19,985 nucleotides of DNA from a bacterium (GTDB lineage: Bacteria > UBA9089 > JAHJRX01): NCBI GenBank assembly GCA_030017825.1, contig JASEGW010000013.1, forward strand, positions 1 to 19,985, written 5' to 3'. Below the pieces are notes generated by a model. That model had not been told where the DNA came from. It saw nothing but the letters and a program-made list of their open reading frames with translations, and did not search any database. The number at the start of each line of letters is the position of its first letter. The first letter of the stretch is position 1. Both the position numbers and the translations under genes were made by a program. This document shows positions 6,601 through 14,145 of this stretch, one piece after another.

Positions 6601-7371
6601 ATGAATAGTGATACTGGAAATATTGAAAATTTATCAGAAAAAGAATTGTTGAGTTTAATCAATAGAGATAAGTTGCCTATTCATATTGCTATTATAATGG
6701 ATGGCAATGGACGTTGGGCAAAAAAGAGAAATTTGCCTCGGCTTTTTGGGCATCGAGAAGGGATGAAAACTGTAAAAAAGGTAGTAAGAATATGCAATGA
6801 TTTAAATGTAAAAGTTTTATCTTTGTTTGCTTTTTCTACTGAAAATTGGTTTCGGCCCAAAGATGAAATAAGTGGATTAATGAAGCTATTAGTGGAGTTT
6901 TTAAGAAAAGAAATTAAAGAACTCCATGAAGAGAATGTTAATATAAGAACTATGGGCAGGATATATGAACTTCCAATTGAAGTGCAAAAAGAAATAAGTT
7001 CTGCTTTAGAACTAACTAAAAACAACCAAGGTTTGATTTTAAATGTGGCCTTAAATTATAGCGGTCGTGCAGATATTATTGATGGTATTAAAAACTGGAT
7101 AAGAATTAATAAAAATAATTTATCAGAAACAGAAGAGACTCTTAATGAAAAAAATTTTGCTGAATGTTTGTATTCTAACAAATTGCCTGATCCTGATTTA
7201 TTAATTAGAACAAGTGGAGAATTCAGAATAAGCAATTTTATGCTTTGGCAAATAGCCTATTCAGAGGTTTGGATTACTAAGGTGCTTTGGCCGGATTTTA
7301 AAAGGGAAGATTTACTTAAGGGTATTATAAATTTTCAAAATAGAGAGCGAAGATTTGGAGGAGTTATATAA
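6601..7371 (+). CDS. uppS: Undecaprenyl diphosphate synthase (cis-prenyltransferase)
   Basis: A 256-residue enzyme that condenses farnesyl diphosphate with eight isopentenyl diphosphates to make the C55 lipid carrier for cell-wall and surface-polymer synthesis. Clear motifs are HIAIIMDGNGRWAKKR (28-43, catalytic Asp34), GHREGM (50-55), LSLFAFSTENWFRP (73-86), LNVALNYSGRADI (147-159), PDPDLLIRTSGEFRISNF (196-213) and RERRFGG at the C terminus. The first 25 residues are an extra leader before the conserved core, within normal variation. No good Shine-Dalgarno lies near this ATG (AAGG is about 18 bases away), so translation initiation may be weak or the start may be elsewhere. It leads the run uppS-cdsA and uses isoprenoid units supplied by the Dxr and IspG steps encoded just downstream. 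Confidence 0.95.
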   Translation: MNSDTGNIENLSEKELLSLINRDKLPIHIAIIMDGNGRWAKKRNLPRLFGHREGMKTVKKVVRICNDLNVKVLSLFAFSTENWFRPKDEISGLMKLLVEFLRKEIKELHEENVNIRTMGRIYELPIEVQKEISSALELTKNNQGLILNVALNYSGRADIIDGIKNWIRINKNNLSETEETLNEKNFAECLYSNKLPDPDLLIRTSGEFRISNFMLWQIAYSEVWITKVLWPDFKREDLLKGIINFQNRERRFGGVI

Positions 7372-7375
7372 ATAA

Positions 7376-8170
7376 ATGCTCTTAAAGAGAATTTTTACAA
7401 GTTTAATATTTATTCCAATCTTACTCTTTGCCATATTTACAAATTATAAAATTCCATTTTACATTCTAGTTCAAGGGGTTATTATCTTAGGAATGTGGGA
7501 GTTTTTTAAATTTTCTAAAGTCAAAGATGATAATTCCCAAATTTTTTTAGGTATTTTAGGAGGATTACTATTAAGCTTAAGTTTCTTTATTTTTATATCA
7601 ACAAAACTTATTCTTTCCATAATTTTATTGGCGACACTTCTAAATAGTCTATTTAAAGATAGAATAGAAGGAGCTATTTCTAGTTGTGCAGTAACTATTT
7701 TAGGGATAATTTATATAAGCTGGAACTTATCTCATCTTCTTTTAATTAAGGAATTGGTTCAGGGGAAAGAAATACTGTTTCTTTTGTTTGTAGTTACCTG
7801 GATGAGTGAAGTATTTGCTTATGGGTTTGGCACTTTATTGGGTAAGCACAAATTAGTTTCTTGTATTAGCCCTAACAAGACTATGGAAGGCTTTATAGCT
7901 GGAATAATAGGAAGTGTAATTTTTTCTTTTGTGATTAAGTATTTTTTTCTTAGAGATTTACCTTTTCATAATATAATTATTATAGGGGTACTTTTAGGAA
8001 TATGGGGCCAATTAGGAGATTTAGTAGAATCCTTATTTAAAAGAGATGCAGGCGTAAAAGATTCTGGAAACACTATTCCAGGCCATGGAGGGGTTTTAGA
8101 TGTTTTTGATGGAGTTATTTTCAATGCTCCTTTACTTTATTATTTGGTAAAATACTTTAAATGTGGTTGA
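7376..8170 (+). CDS. cdsA: Phosphatidate cytidylyltransferase (CDP-diacylglycerol synthase)
   Basis: A 264-residue integral membrane enzyme that turns phosphatidic acid and CTP into CDP-diacylglycerol for phospholipid synthesis. About seven or eight hydrophobic segments span the protein. The C-terminal signature is plain: SPNKTMEGFIAG (165-176), GDLVESLFKRDAGVKDSG (214-231) and IPGHGGVLD (234-242). Two usually conserved positions differ. The WxxDxxAY segment reads WMSEVFAYGFG (142-152), with Glu for Asp. The DRxDS end of the signature reads DVFDG (242-246), with Val for Arg. The metal-binding Asp in GDLVES and the last Asp remain. It starts 4 bp after uppS, with GGAGGAG at 7357-7363 inside the end of uppS. 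Function is very likely kept, but the changes deserve attention. Confidence 0.92.
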   Translation: MLLKRIFTSLIFIPILLFAIFTNYKIPFYILVQGVIILGMWEFFKFSKVKDDNSQIFLGILGGLLLSLSFFIFISTKLILSIILLATLLNSLFKDRIEGAISSCAVTILGIIYISWNLSHLLLIKELVQGKEILFLLFVVTWMSEVFAYGFGTLLGKHKLVSCISPNKTMEGFIAGIIGSVIFSFVIKYFFLRDLPFHNIIIIGVLLGIWGQLGDLVESLFKRDAGVKDSGNTIPGHGGVLDVFDGVIFNAPLLYYLVKYFKCG

Positions 8171-8213
8171 TTGAAAGATGGGGCGGATTTACTAATTCAA
8201 TAATTGTTTAATA

Positions 8214-8411
8214 TGACGTAACTATTCAGTATTGTTCAATATAACAATATATTTCCTTAGTGCGAAGTTTAAAAATTAGTATTTCTTTGCCAAATTAAAA
8301 TCTTAACGAAAAATATCTAACAAAATTTCTTCTTTTTCTTTAAAAATTAATTCAATTAATGCTCAAAAATATTAACCCTTAAACTTATATTTAAATCGAA
8401 CTCAGGTTAAC
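8214..8411. mobile_element. MITE-like element, copy B (internally deleted)
   Basis: Fills most of the 264-bp gap between cdsA and dxr. Its right part, 8320-8411, is nearly identical to 6355-6457 of copy A, including TTCAATTAATGCTCAAAAAT and AAATCGAACTCAGGTTA, except for a 15-base deletion. It lacks the left arm of the inner hairpin of copy A (about 40 bases). Its left part (GTAACTATTCAG at 8217-8228, TTTCCTTAGT, GAAGTTTAAAAATTA) instead matches copy C after queC. The last base lies about 23 bp before the dxr start. No coding sequence is seen. Confidence 0.6.
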
Positions 8412-8434
8412 TACATATTACTGGAATAAGATTT

Positions 8435-9586
8435 GTGAAAAAGCTTTCAATTTTAGGTTCTACGGGTTCTATAGGAATAAATACTCTAAAAGTTGCTGAT
8501 TATTTATCCTCAGAAATTAAAGTTTGGGGTCTAACAACTTTTCAGAATATTCAGCTTTTAGAAGAACAGATAAGAAAGTATAAGCCAAAAGCTGTGGCAG
8601 TAGCTAATGAAGAGAAAGCAGATCTCTTAAGAAAAAAACTAAAAGGAATTTTTGAAGGGGAAATTTACGGGGGTATTTCTGGAGTTGTTAAAATAGCTTG
8701 TCTTGAAGAAGTAAACTTAGTAGTTTCCGCTATTGTAGGAGCAGCAGGATTAATACCTACTATAGAAGCTATTAAATGTTGTAAAGATATTGCTTTGGCC
8801 AACAAAGAAGTGTTGGTAATGGCTGGCCAAATAGTAATGGATTTAGCAAAACAACATAAGATAAGGTTGTTGCCGGTAGATAGTGAACATAGTGCTATTT
8901 TTCAATGCATAATGGGGCAGAAGATAGAAGAAGTGGAAGAAATAATTTTAACTGCTTCAGGGGGTCCTTTTAGAGAAAGGGTGGAGAGTTTTGATAAAAT
9001 AACACCTTTAGAAGCAATAAGCCACCCTAAATGGGAAATGGGGAAGAAGATATCTGTAGACTCTGCTACTTTGATTAACAAAGGATTGGAAGTTATTGAA
9101 GCTACATACTTATTTAATATGCCTGCTTCTAAAATATCTATATTAATTCATCCACAATCTATAGTTCATTCTTTAGTAGAATTTATAGATGGAACAATTT
9201 TAGCTCAGATGGGAGTTGCTGATATGCAGATTCCTATTGCTTTTGCCTTAACTTATCCTAAAAGATATGATACCAATTTACCTCGTTTAAGTTTGTCTCA
9301 AATAAAAGAACTTACTTTTTTTAAGCCAGACTTAAAACGTTTTCCAGCTTTAAGATTGTGTATGGAAGTGGCTAAAGCTGGAGGAAGTTTGCCTAGTGTG
9401 CTAAATGCTGCTAATGAAGTTTGCGTAGAAGAATTTTTGAATCATAAAATTAGTTTCAATGAAATATCTAAAATTATTGAAAAAATTTTAAGTTTTCATA
9501 AAACTATAGATGAACCTAATTTAGAAGAGATTATAAGTTGTGATAATTGGGCAAGAGAAAAAACTAAAGAAATAATTAAAAATTAA
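8435..9586 (+). CDS. dxr: 1-deoxy-D-xylulose 5-phosphate reductoisomerase
   Basis: A 383-residue cytoplasmic enzyme, the second step of the MEP isoprenoid pathway: it rearranges and reduces DXP to 2-C-methyl-D-erythritol 4-phosphate with NADPH. The N-terminal nucleotide-binding loop GSTGSIG is at 8-14, followed by ALANKEVLV (120-128), the metal site VDSEHSA with Asp149 and Glu151, TASGGPFRE (173-181), HPKWEMGKKISVDSATL (197-213) and NKGLEVIEA (215-223), and IHPQSIVHS (238-246). All expected catalytic blocks are present at normal length. The start is GTG, with a modest GGA about ten bases upstream. It lies in the usual place between cdsA and rseP, but the upstream gap has been widened by a repeat. 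It is co-oriented with ispG, a later step of the same pathway. Confidence 0.96.
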   Translation: MKKLSILGSTGSIGINTLKVADYLSSEIKVWGLTTFQNIQLLEEQIRKYKPKAVAVANEEKADLLRKKLKGIFEGEIYGGISGVVKIACLEEVNLVVSAIVGAAGLIPTIEAIKCCKDIALANKEVLVMAGQIVMDLAKQHKIRLLPVDSEHSAIFQCIMGQKIEEVEEIILTASGGPFRERVESFDKITPLEAISHPKWEMGKKISVDSATLINKGLEVIEATYLFNMPASKISILIHPQSIVHSLVEFIDGTILAQMGVADMQIPIAFALTYPKRYDTNLPRLSLSQIKELTFFKPDLKRFPALRLCMEVAKAGGSLPSVLNAANEVCVEEFLNHKISFNEISKIIEKILSFHKTIDEPNLEEIISCDNWAREKTKEIIKN

Positions 9587-9596
9587 AGGAGAAATG

Positions 9597-10898
9597 ATGT
9601 TTATTACTATTTTAGCTGCTTTATTTACTTTAGGGGTAGTAATATTTTTTCATGAATTAGGCCATTTTATTATGGCTAAGAGAGTTGGAGTTAAAGTAGA
9701 AAAATTTTCTTTGGGATTTGGACCAAAACTATTTGGAGTTAACTATAGTGGCACAGAGTATCTTATTTCTACTATTCCTTTGGGTGGTTATATAAAAATG
9801 AAAGGAGAAGATACAAACGAAGAACCTACTGGCGATATGGATGAATTTTGCTCTCGTCCTTTAGGAGATAGAGCTAAAATTGTATTTTTTGGACCATTTC
9901 TAAACTTTTTTTTAGCTTTTTTCTTCTTTATTCTAGTCTTTATGATAGGGATTCCAACTTTAAATTTAGACAATAAGGTTGGTTTAGTAAAAAAGGATAC
10001 ATTGGCTTACAAAGAGGGAATACAAAAAGATGATATTATTACCAAAGTAAATAATTATAAGGTCAATAAGTGGGAGGAAATAGAAAAGGGCTTTATGGAA
10101 GGAATCTTAAAAGGGAAGGTTATTCTGGAAATAGAAAGAGGAAAAAAAGTTATAAAAAAAGTGTTAACTATTTCTAAAGAAGATCAAAGTAAACCTTTAG
10201 GCATTTATCCTCATATTCCTTCTATTGTTGGAAAGTTAAAAAAAGGCTATCCAGCAGAAAAGGTTGGCTTAAAAGAAGGTGATGTAATAGTAAAGATTAA
10301 TAATAGAGAGGTTAGAGATTGGAATGAGATGTCTGAAATTATTTCTAATTCTAAAGAAAAGCCTTTGGATATATTGATTAAAAGAAATGAAAAAAAAATA
10401 TTAGTTAAGATTACTCCTATTCTTGAAGAAATTTCGAGTCAAGAAGGAATGATTAAAGTAGGTATGATTGGAATATCTCCCCAGACAAAAGTTCATAGAT
10501 ATGGGGTGTTTGAATCTATTAAAAAGGCATTTTCTCAGTTAATGGTTTCAATTCAATATGTATTCTTTGTTTTATGGAAATTAATTAGTGGAGGTATTTC
10601 CATAAAGCATTTAGCTGGACCTTTAGGAATTGCTCAAATGGCTGGACAGCAAGCTCAAAGTGGTTTATTAAGTTTAGTGTTTTTTGTAGCTTTCTTAAGT
10701 GTTAATTTAGGAGTCTTTAATTTGCTTCCTATTCCAGTTTTAGATGGAGGATTTTTATTATTTTATGCCATAGAAAAATTACGTGGTAAAGCTATTAGTA
10801 TTAAAGCTCAAGAAATAGCTTCTCAAGTAGGGCTTAGTGTTCTAATGGTTTTAATCTTATTTGCTACTTTTAATGATATTTTAAGAGTATTTAAATAA
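9597..10898 (+). CDS. rseP: Site-2 intramembrane zinc metalloprotease (RseP family)
   Basis: A 433-residue M50-family protease that cuts membrane-anchored proteins within the membrane, typically anti-sigma factors and leftover signal peptides. Seen: the zinc site HELGH at 19-23 in the first membrane helix, GFGPKLFG and PLGGYIKMKGE, two PDZ domains (about 127-198 and 208-278), and the second metal motif NLLPIPVLDGG at 375-385 before the last helix. Two PDZ domains are typical of the Gram-negative RseP type; Bacillus RasP has one. Two ATGs stand in tandem at 9594 and 9597. AGGAG at 9587-9591 is five bases from the second and only two from the first, so I chose 9597. It is 7-10 bp after dxr and directly abuts ispG. 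No sigma-E or RseA gene is in the window, so its substrate is unknown. Confidence 0.94.
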   Translation: MFITILAALFTLGVVIFFHELGHFIMAKRVGVKVEKFSLGFGPKLFGVNYSGTEYLISTIPLGGYIKMKGEDTNEEPTGDMDEFCSRPLGDRAKIVFFGPFLNFFLAFFFFILVFMIGIPTLNLDNKVGLVKKDTLAYKEGIQKDDIITKVNNYKVNKWEEIEKGFMEGILKGKVILEIERGKKVIKKVLTISKEDQSKPLGIYPHIPSIVGKLKKGYPAEKVGLKEGDVIVKINNREVRDWNEMSEIISNSKEKPLDILIKRNEKKILVKITPILEEISSQEGMIKVGMIGISPQTKVHRYGVFESIKKAFSQLMVSIQYVFFVLWKLISGGISIKHLAGPLGIAQMAGQQAQSGLLSLVFFVAFLSVNLGVFNLLPIPVLDGGFLLFYAIEKLRGKAISIKAQEIASQVGLSVLMVLILFATFNDILRVFK

Positions 10899-11966
10899 AT
10901 GAAGCGAAGAAATTCTCGCAAGATTAAGGTGGGAAATCTTGTTATAGGAGGAAACTCTCCTATAATAATACAGTCTATGACTAAGACTGATACTAAGGAT
11001 TTAAAAGCTACTATAAATCAAATTAAAGAATTAGAAGATGTTGGTTGCGAATTGGTAAGAGTTGCTTTAGTTGATAAAGAGGCTGCGCTATGTATTTCCA
11101 AGATTAAAAAAGAGGTTAAAATACCAATTATAGGAGATGTGCATTTTAGTAGTGAAATTGCCAAGATAGCCTTAGAAGAAGGGATTGATAAGATTAGATT
11201 AAATCCTGGCAATATAAGAAATCAAAATAAACTAAAAAAGGTTATAATCTTAGCCAAAAAATTGAAAGTTCCTATAAGAATTGGGGTTAATGCAGGTTCA
11301 TTAAATAAGAAGAAGTATTCTTTGCCTACTCCTAAGAATTTAGTAAGCAGTGCCTTAGAATATATTTCTTTTTTTGAAGACTTAAACTTTTTTGATATAA
11401 TTATTTCTCTAAAAGCTTGTGATATTTATACCACTATTGAAGCATACAAACTAATGGAGAGAAAAACAGATTATCCTTTTCACATAGGGATTACCGAAGC
11501 CGGAATTCCTAACTATGGTCTTATTAAATCAGCAGTAGGATGTGGAATACTGGCTTTTTTAGGTTTAGCTGATACTATTCGGGTATCTTTAACTGCACCT
11601 CCTGTAGAAGAGGTAATAGCTGCTTATCAAATATTAAAAGCTCTTTCCCTTAGAAATTATGGGCCAGAGATAATATCTTGTCCTACCTGCGGTCGATGTA
11701 GAATTGATTTATTTCCTATAGTGGCAGAATTTAATAAAGAATTACAAAAAAGGTATTCTTTTTTTAAGTTAAACAATTTAAACTCTTTTAAAGTTGCTTT
11801 GATGGGTTGCGAAGTAAATGGTCCTGGTGAAGCAAAAATGGCTGAAGTAGGTATTGCTTGTGGAAAGAGTGGAGCTGTTTTATTTAAGAAAGGAAAGATA
11901 GTTAGAAAAATACATGAAAAAGAGATTATAGAAACTTTGTTAGAAGAAATAGATAGAGTAATCTAA
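10899..11966 (+). CDS. ispG: 4-hydroxy-3-methylbut-2-enyl diphosphate synthase
   Basis: A 355-residue iron-sulphur enzyme of the MEP pathway that reductively opens the cyclic diphosphate MEcPP to HMBPP. The N-terminal TIM barrel carries SMTKTDT (26-32), GDVHF (79-83), IRLNPGNI (99-106) and RIGVNAGSL (127-135). The C-terminal [4Fe-4S] domain has CPTCGR (Cys261, Cys264) and CEVNGPGE (Cys304, Glu311), the three cluster Cys plus the catalytic Glu. The usual G(I/L)GDT loop reads GLADTIRVSL. It is the short bacterial two-domain form. The ATG follows the rseP stop codon without a single base between and no good ribosome-binding site is present, so translation is probably coupled to rseP. proS, a frequent next gene elsewhere, is absent here. 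Confidence 0.96.
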   Translation: MKRRNSRKIKVGNLVIGGNSPIIIQSMTKTDTKDLKATINQIKELEDVGCELVRVALVDKEAALCISKIKKEVKIPIIGDVHFSSEIAKIALEEGIDKIRLNPGNIRNQNKLKKVIILAKKLKVPIRIGVNAGSLNKKKYSLPTPKNLVSSALEYISFFEDLNFFDIIISLKACDIYTTIEAYKLMERKTDYPFHIGITEAGIPNYGLIKSAVGCGILAFLGLADTIRVSLTAPPVEEVIAAYQILKALSLRNYGPEIISCPTCGRCRIDLFPIVAEFNKELQKRYSFFKLNNLNSFKVALMGCEVNGPGEAKMAEVGIACGKSGAVLFKKGKIVRKIHEKEIIETLLEEIDRVI

Positions 11967-11970
11967 ATCT

Positions 11971-11998
11971 TTGTGTCAAATTTCTTTTAGGTTAGAAT
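11971..11998 (+). promoter_or_regulatory. Candidate promoter before murI
   Basis: TTGTGT at 11971-11976, a 16-base spacer and TAGAAT at 11993-11998 (5 of 6). It lies in the 56-bp gap between ispG and murI and could start a murI-queD-queC transcript. Chance occurrence in AT-rich DNA is possible. Confidence 0.4.
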
Positions 11999-12022
11999 AA
12001 TAAGGAAAGATGAAGAAGCTAA

Positions 12023-12844
12023 ATGAATAATGGTTCCATAGGAATATTTGATTCTGGTTTTGGTGGTTTAACTGTATTATCTGAAGTAGCAAAATTATTT
12101 ACTAAAGAAAATATAATATATTTTGGAGATGTAGCTAGGTCTCCTTATGGCCCTAAATCTAAAGAAACTATAATTAAATATGCTTTAGAAATATCGAAAT
12201 TTTTATTTAATCAAGGAGTAAAAATTATTGTTATTGCTTGCAACACAGCTAGCTCTTGTGCTTTAGAGGTGTTGCAAGAAGAGTATTCTATTCCCATTAT
12301 TGGGGTAATTCAACCAGGAGCAGAGGAAGCTGTTAGAATTACTAAAAATTATAAGATTGGAGTTATTGGTACAGAGGGTACGATAAATAACAATGTGTAT
12401 AATAGAATTATTAAGTCTCTTAACAAAGAAATGCAAGTAGTTAGTCAACCTTGTCCTTTGTTTGTGTCTTTAGTAGAAGAAGGTTGGGTTGATACAGAAG
12501 TTACTCATTTAATTGCTAAAGAGTATTTGTCTTCTTTGAAAGAGAATCAAGTTGATACTTTAATATTAGGTTGTACTCATTATCCTTTGCTAAAAGATGT
12601 GATTCAAAAAGTTATGGGAAAAGATGTTTTCTTAATAGATTCTGCTACAACAGTAGCCAACAAAGTTAAATCTATTTTAGAAGAACAAAACATTTTATCT
12701 TCCAAAGAAAGTAGCGGAAATATAAGGTTCTATGTGAGTGATGAACCTTCAAGGTTTGTAAGGATAGGAGAACGCTTTTTAGATAAAGAAATACGGGTAA
12801 TTACTCAGATAGATATAAGTGGAATGTTAGAAAAAGGACGGTAG
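12023..12844 (+). CDS. murI: Glutamate racemase
   Basis: A 273-residue cytoplasmic enzyme that supplies D-glutamate for peptidoglycan by cofactor-free racemisation with two cysteines. Visible motifs are FDSGFGGLTV with Asp10 (9-18), YFGDVARSPYGPKS (33-46), ACNTASS with catalytic Cys73, and GCTHYPLL with Cys184 and His186. Length is normal. The upstream region GGAAAGATGAAGAAGCTAA also holds a six-codon ORF (12010-12030, MKKLNE) that overlaps the murI start in another frame. This could be a leader peptide or chance. The purine-rich GAAGAAG just before the ATG is a weak ribosome-binding site. It precedes queD by 4 bp, so it probably heads the operon with the 7-deazaguanine genes, although its own function is in the cell wall. 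Confidence 0.95.
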   Translation: MNNGSIGIFDSGFGGLTVLSEVAKLFTKENIIYFGDVARSPYGPKSKETIIKYALEISKFLFNQGVKIIVIACNTASSCALEVLQEEYSIPIIGVIQPGAEEAVRITKNYKIGVIGTEGTINNNVYNRIIKSLNKEMQVVSQPCPLFVSLVEEGWVDTEVTHLIAKEYLSSLKENQVDTLILGCTHYPLLKDVIQKVMGKDVFLIDSATTVANKVKSILEEQNILSSKESSGNIRFYVSDEPSRFVRIGERFLDKEIRVITQIDISGMLEKGR

Positions 12845-12848
12845 AATT

Positions 12849-13214
12849 ATGTATGAGGTAATGGTAGAGGAATATTTTAGTGCTGCTCATTATTTAAAAG
12901 GATATGATGGTAAATGTAGTCAATTGCATGGTCATAATTGGAAGGTTCAAGTATTTTTAACTAGCAATATTCTTGATAGTATAGGAATGGTTATTGATTT
13001 TAAAGAATTAAAAGAGTTAGTAAATATAGTGATAGATAAATTAGATCATTATTGCTTAAATGATTTAGATATATTTGCCAAGAAAAATCCTACTTCTGAA
13101 AATATTGCTTATTTTATATTTCATGAATTAGCTAAAGAAGCACTTCCGGGTAAAATTAGCAAGGTATCAATATGGGAATCTAAAGCTGTTTGTGTTATTT
13201 ATGATGGCAAGTAA
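12849..13214 (+). CDS. queD: 6-carboxy-5,6,7,8-tetrahydropterin synthase
   Basis: A 121-residue PTPS-family zinc enzyme, first dedicated step towards preQ0: it converts 7,8-dihydroneopterin triphosphate to 6-carboxytetrahydropterin. The zinc ligands are His14 (FSAAHYL) and His27 and His29 (QLHGHNW). Cys23 in the GKCSQLHGH segment is the catalytic Cys of the QueD type. Asp66-His67 (LDHYCLND) and Glu110 (SIWES) are the other expected active-site residues. TSENIAYFIF (82-91) is the conserved TxEN block. Length matches the family. AAGGA at 12834-12838 lies about ten bases before the ATG. It follows murI by 4 bp and is 81 bp before queC, the enzyme two steps later. Confidence 0.93.
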   Translation: MYEVMVEEYFSAAHYLKGYDGKCSQLHGHNWKVQVFLTSNILDSIGMVIDFKELKELVNIVIDKLDHYCLNDLDIFAKKNPTSENIAYFIFHELAKEALPGKISKVSIWESKAVCVIYDGK

Positions 13215-13295
13215 ACTGATAGGTTTAATACATAAAAGTTTTATAAAATATTTTGGTTAGTTTTAACTTAAAGAAAGTTATTGTAAGGAAGTGTT

Positions 13296-13940
13296 GTGGC
13301 TATAGTCTTATTATCTGGAGGATTAGATAGCACTGTTTCTTTAGCTAAGTCAGTAAGAAAGATTGGAATAAAACTTGCTTTAACTTTTGATTATGGCCAG
13401 AAAGCTAATCAAAAAGAGATTCATGCTGCTTCTTTAATTGCCAGGCATTATAAAATACCTCATCAAGTGATAAAATTACCTTGGTTGGCAAATATTACTA
13501 AAACTTCTTTAGTGAATAAAGAAAAAGCAATACCAAAATTTAGCTTTAAAGAAAGTAATTATAAGGAAACAGCAGAAGCAGTTTGGGTTCCCAATAGGAA
13601 TGGAGTATTTATTAATATTTCAGCAAGTTTTGCAGAAGCTTTAGGATATAAGTATATAATTTGTGGATTTAATAAAGAAGAAGGAGAAACATTTCCTGAT
13701 AATAGTATAGATTTCTTAAAATCTATTAATAAAGCTTTAAATTATTCTACTTTAAGTAAGGTTAAAGTGCTTAGTTTTGTAATTGGTTTAAATAAGAAGG
13801 GAATAGCTAAAGAAGGTCTAAAATATAGAATACCTTTTGAATTTTTATGGAGTTGTTATGATGGCCAAGAAGAAATATGTGGGAAATGTGAGAGTTGTCA
13901 ACGAACTACTAAAGTTTTTAGAAAATTAAAAATATTGTAA
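13296..13940 (+). CDS. queC: 7-cyano-7-deazaguanine (preQ0) synthase
   Basis: A 214-residue ATP-dependent enzyme that converts 7-carboxy-7-deazaguanine and ammonia to preQ0. It has the PP-loop SGGLDST at 7-13, FDYGQKANQKE (31-41), WVPNRNGVF (97-105) and a zinc site of four Cys at 187, 195, 198 and 201 (SCYDG, CGKCESC). Around 124-140 it reads GFNKEEGETFPDNSIDF followed by YSTLSKVKVLS, the TFPDN form I associate mainly with archaeal QueC, rather than the GYPDCR form of E. coli and Bacillus. The start is GTG with AAGGA about six bases upstream. The stop codon forms part of the first bases of repeat copy C. It is part of the queD-queC-DUF366-queE group. Confidence 0.92.
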   Translation: MAIVLLSGGLDSTVSLAKSVRKIGIKLALTFDYGQKANQKEIHAASLIARHYKIPHQVIKLPWLANITKTSLVNKEKAIPKFSFKESNYKETAEAVWVPNRNGVFINISASFAEALGYKYIICGFNKEEGETFPDNSIDFLKSINKALNYSTLSKVKVLSFVIGLNKKGIAKEGLKYRIPFEFLWSCYDGQEEICGKCESCQRTTKVFRKLKIL

Positions 13941-14012
13941 CTATTCAGCAATGTTTAATGTAACAACATATTTCCTTAGTATGAAGTTTAAAAATTAAAA
14001 TATATAAGACGT
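13937..14012. mobile_element. MITE-like element, copy C (left part only)
   Basis: Starts within the queC stop codon. GTAACTATTCAG, then a run to TTTCCTTAGT and GAAGTTTAAAAATTA, matches 8217-8277 of copy B with about six differences in 58 bases. After that the similarity fades; the right arm with CTCAGGTTA is missing. It ends about 135 bases before the DUF366 gene. The rest of the gap to 14126 is AT-rich with a small ATAAAAC/GTTTTAT hairpin at 14091-14107 and nothing else that I recognise. Confidence 0.5.
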
Positions 14013-14145
14013 AAAAGATAGATAGCTAAACTGTTATCATATATCATAATCTATTTACTAAAAAAAAGAAGTTGATTATTTAAAAATTTCATAAAACAAT
14101 GTTTTATTTTAGATTAAATTAGAATAGGAGGTTAGTTAAAATCTT

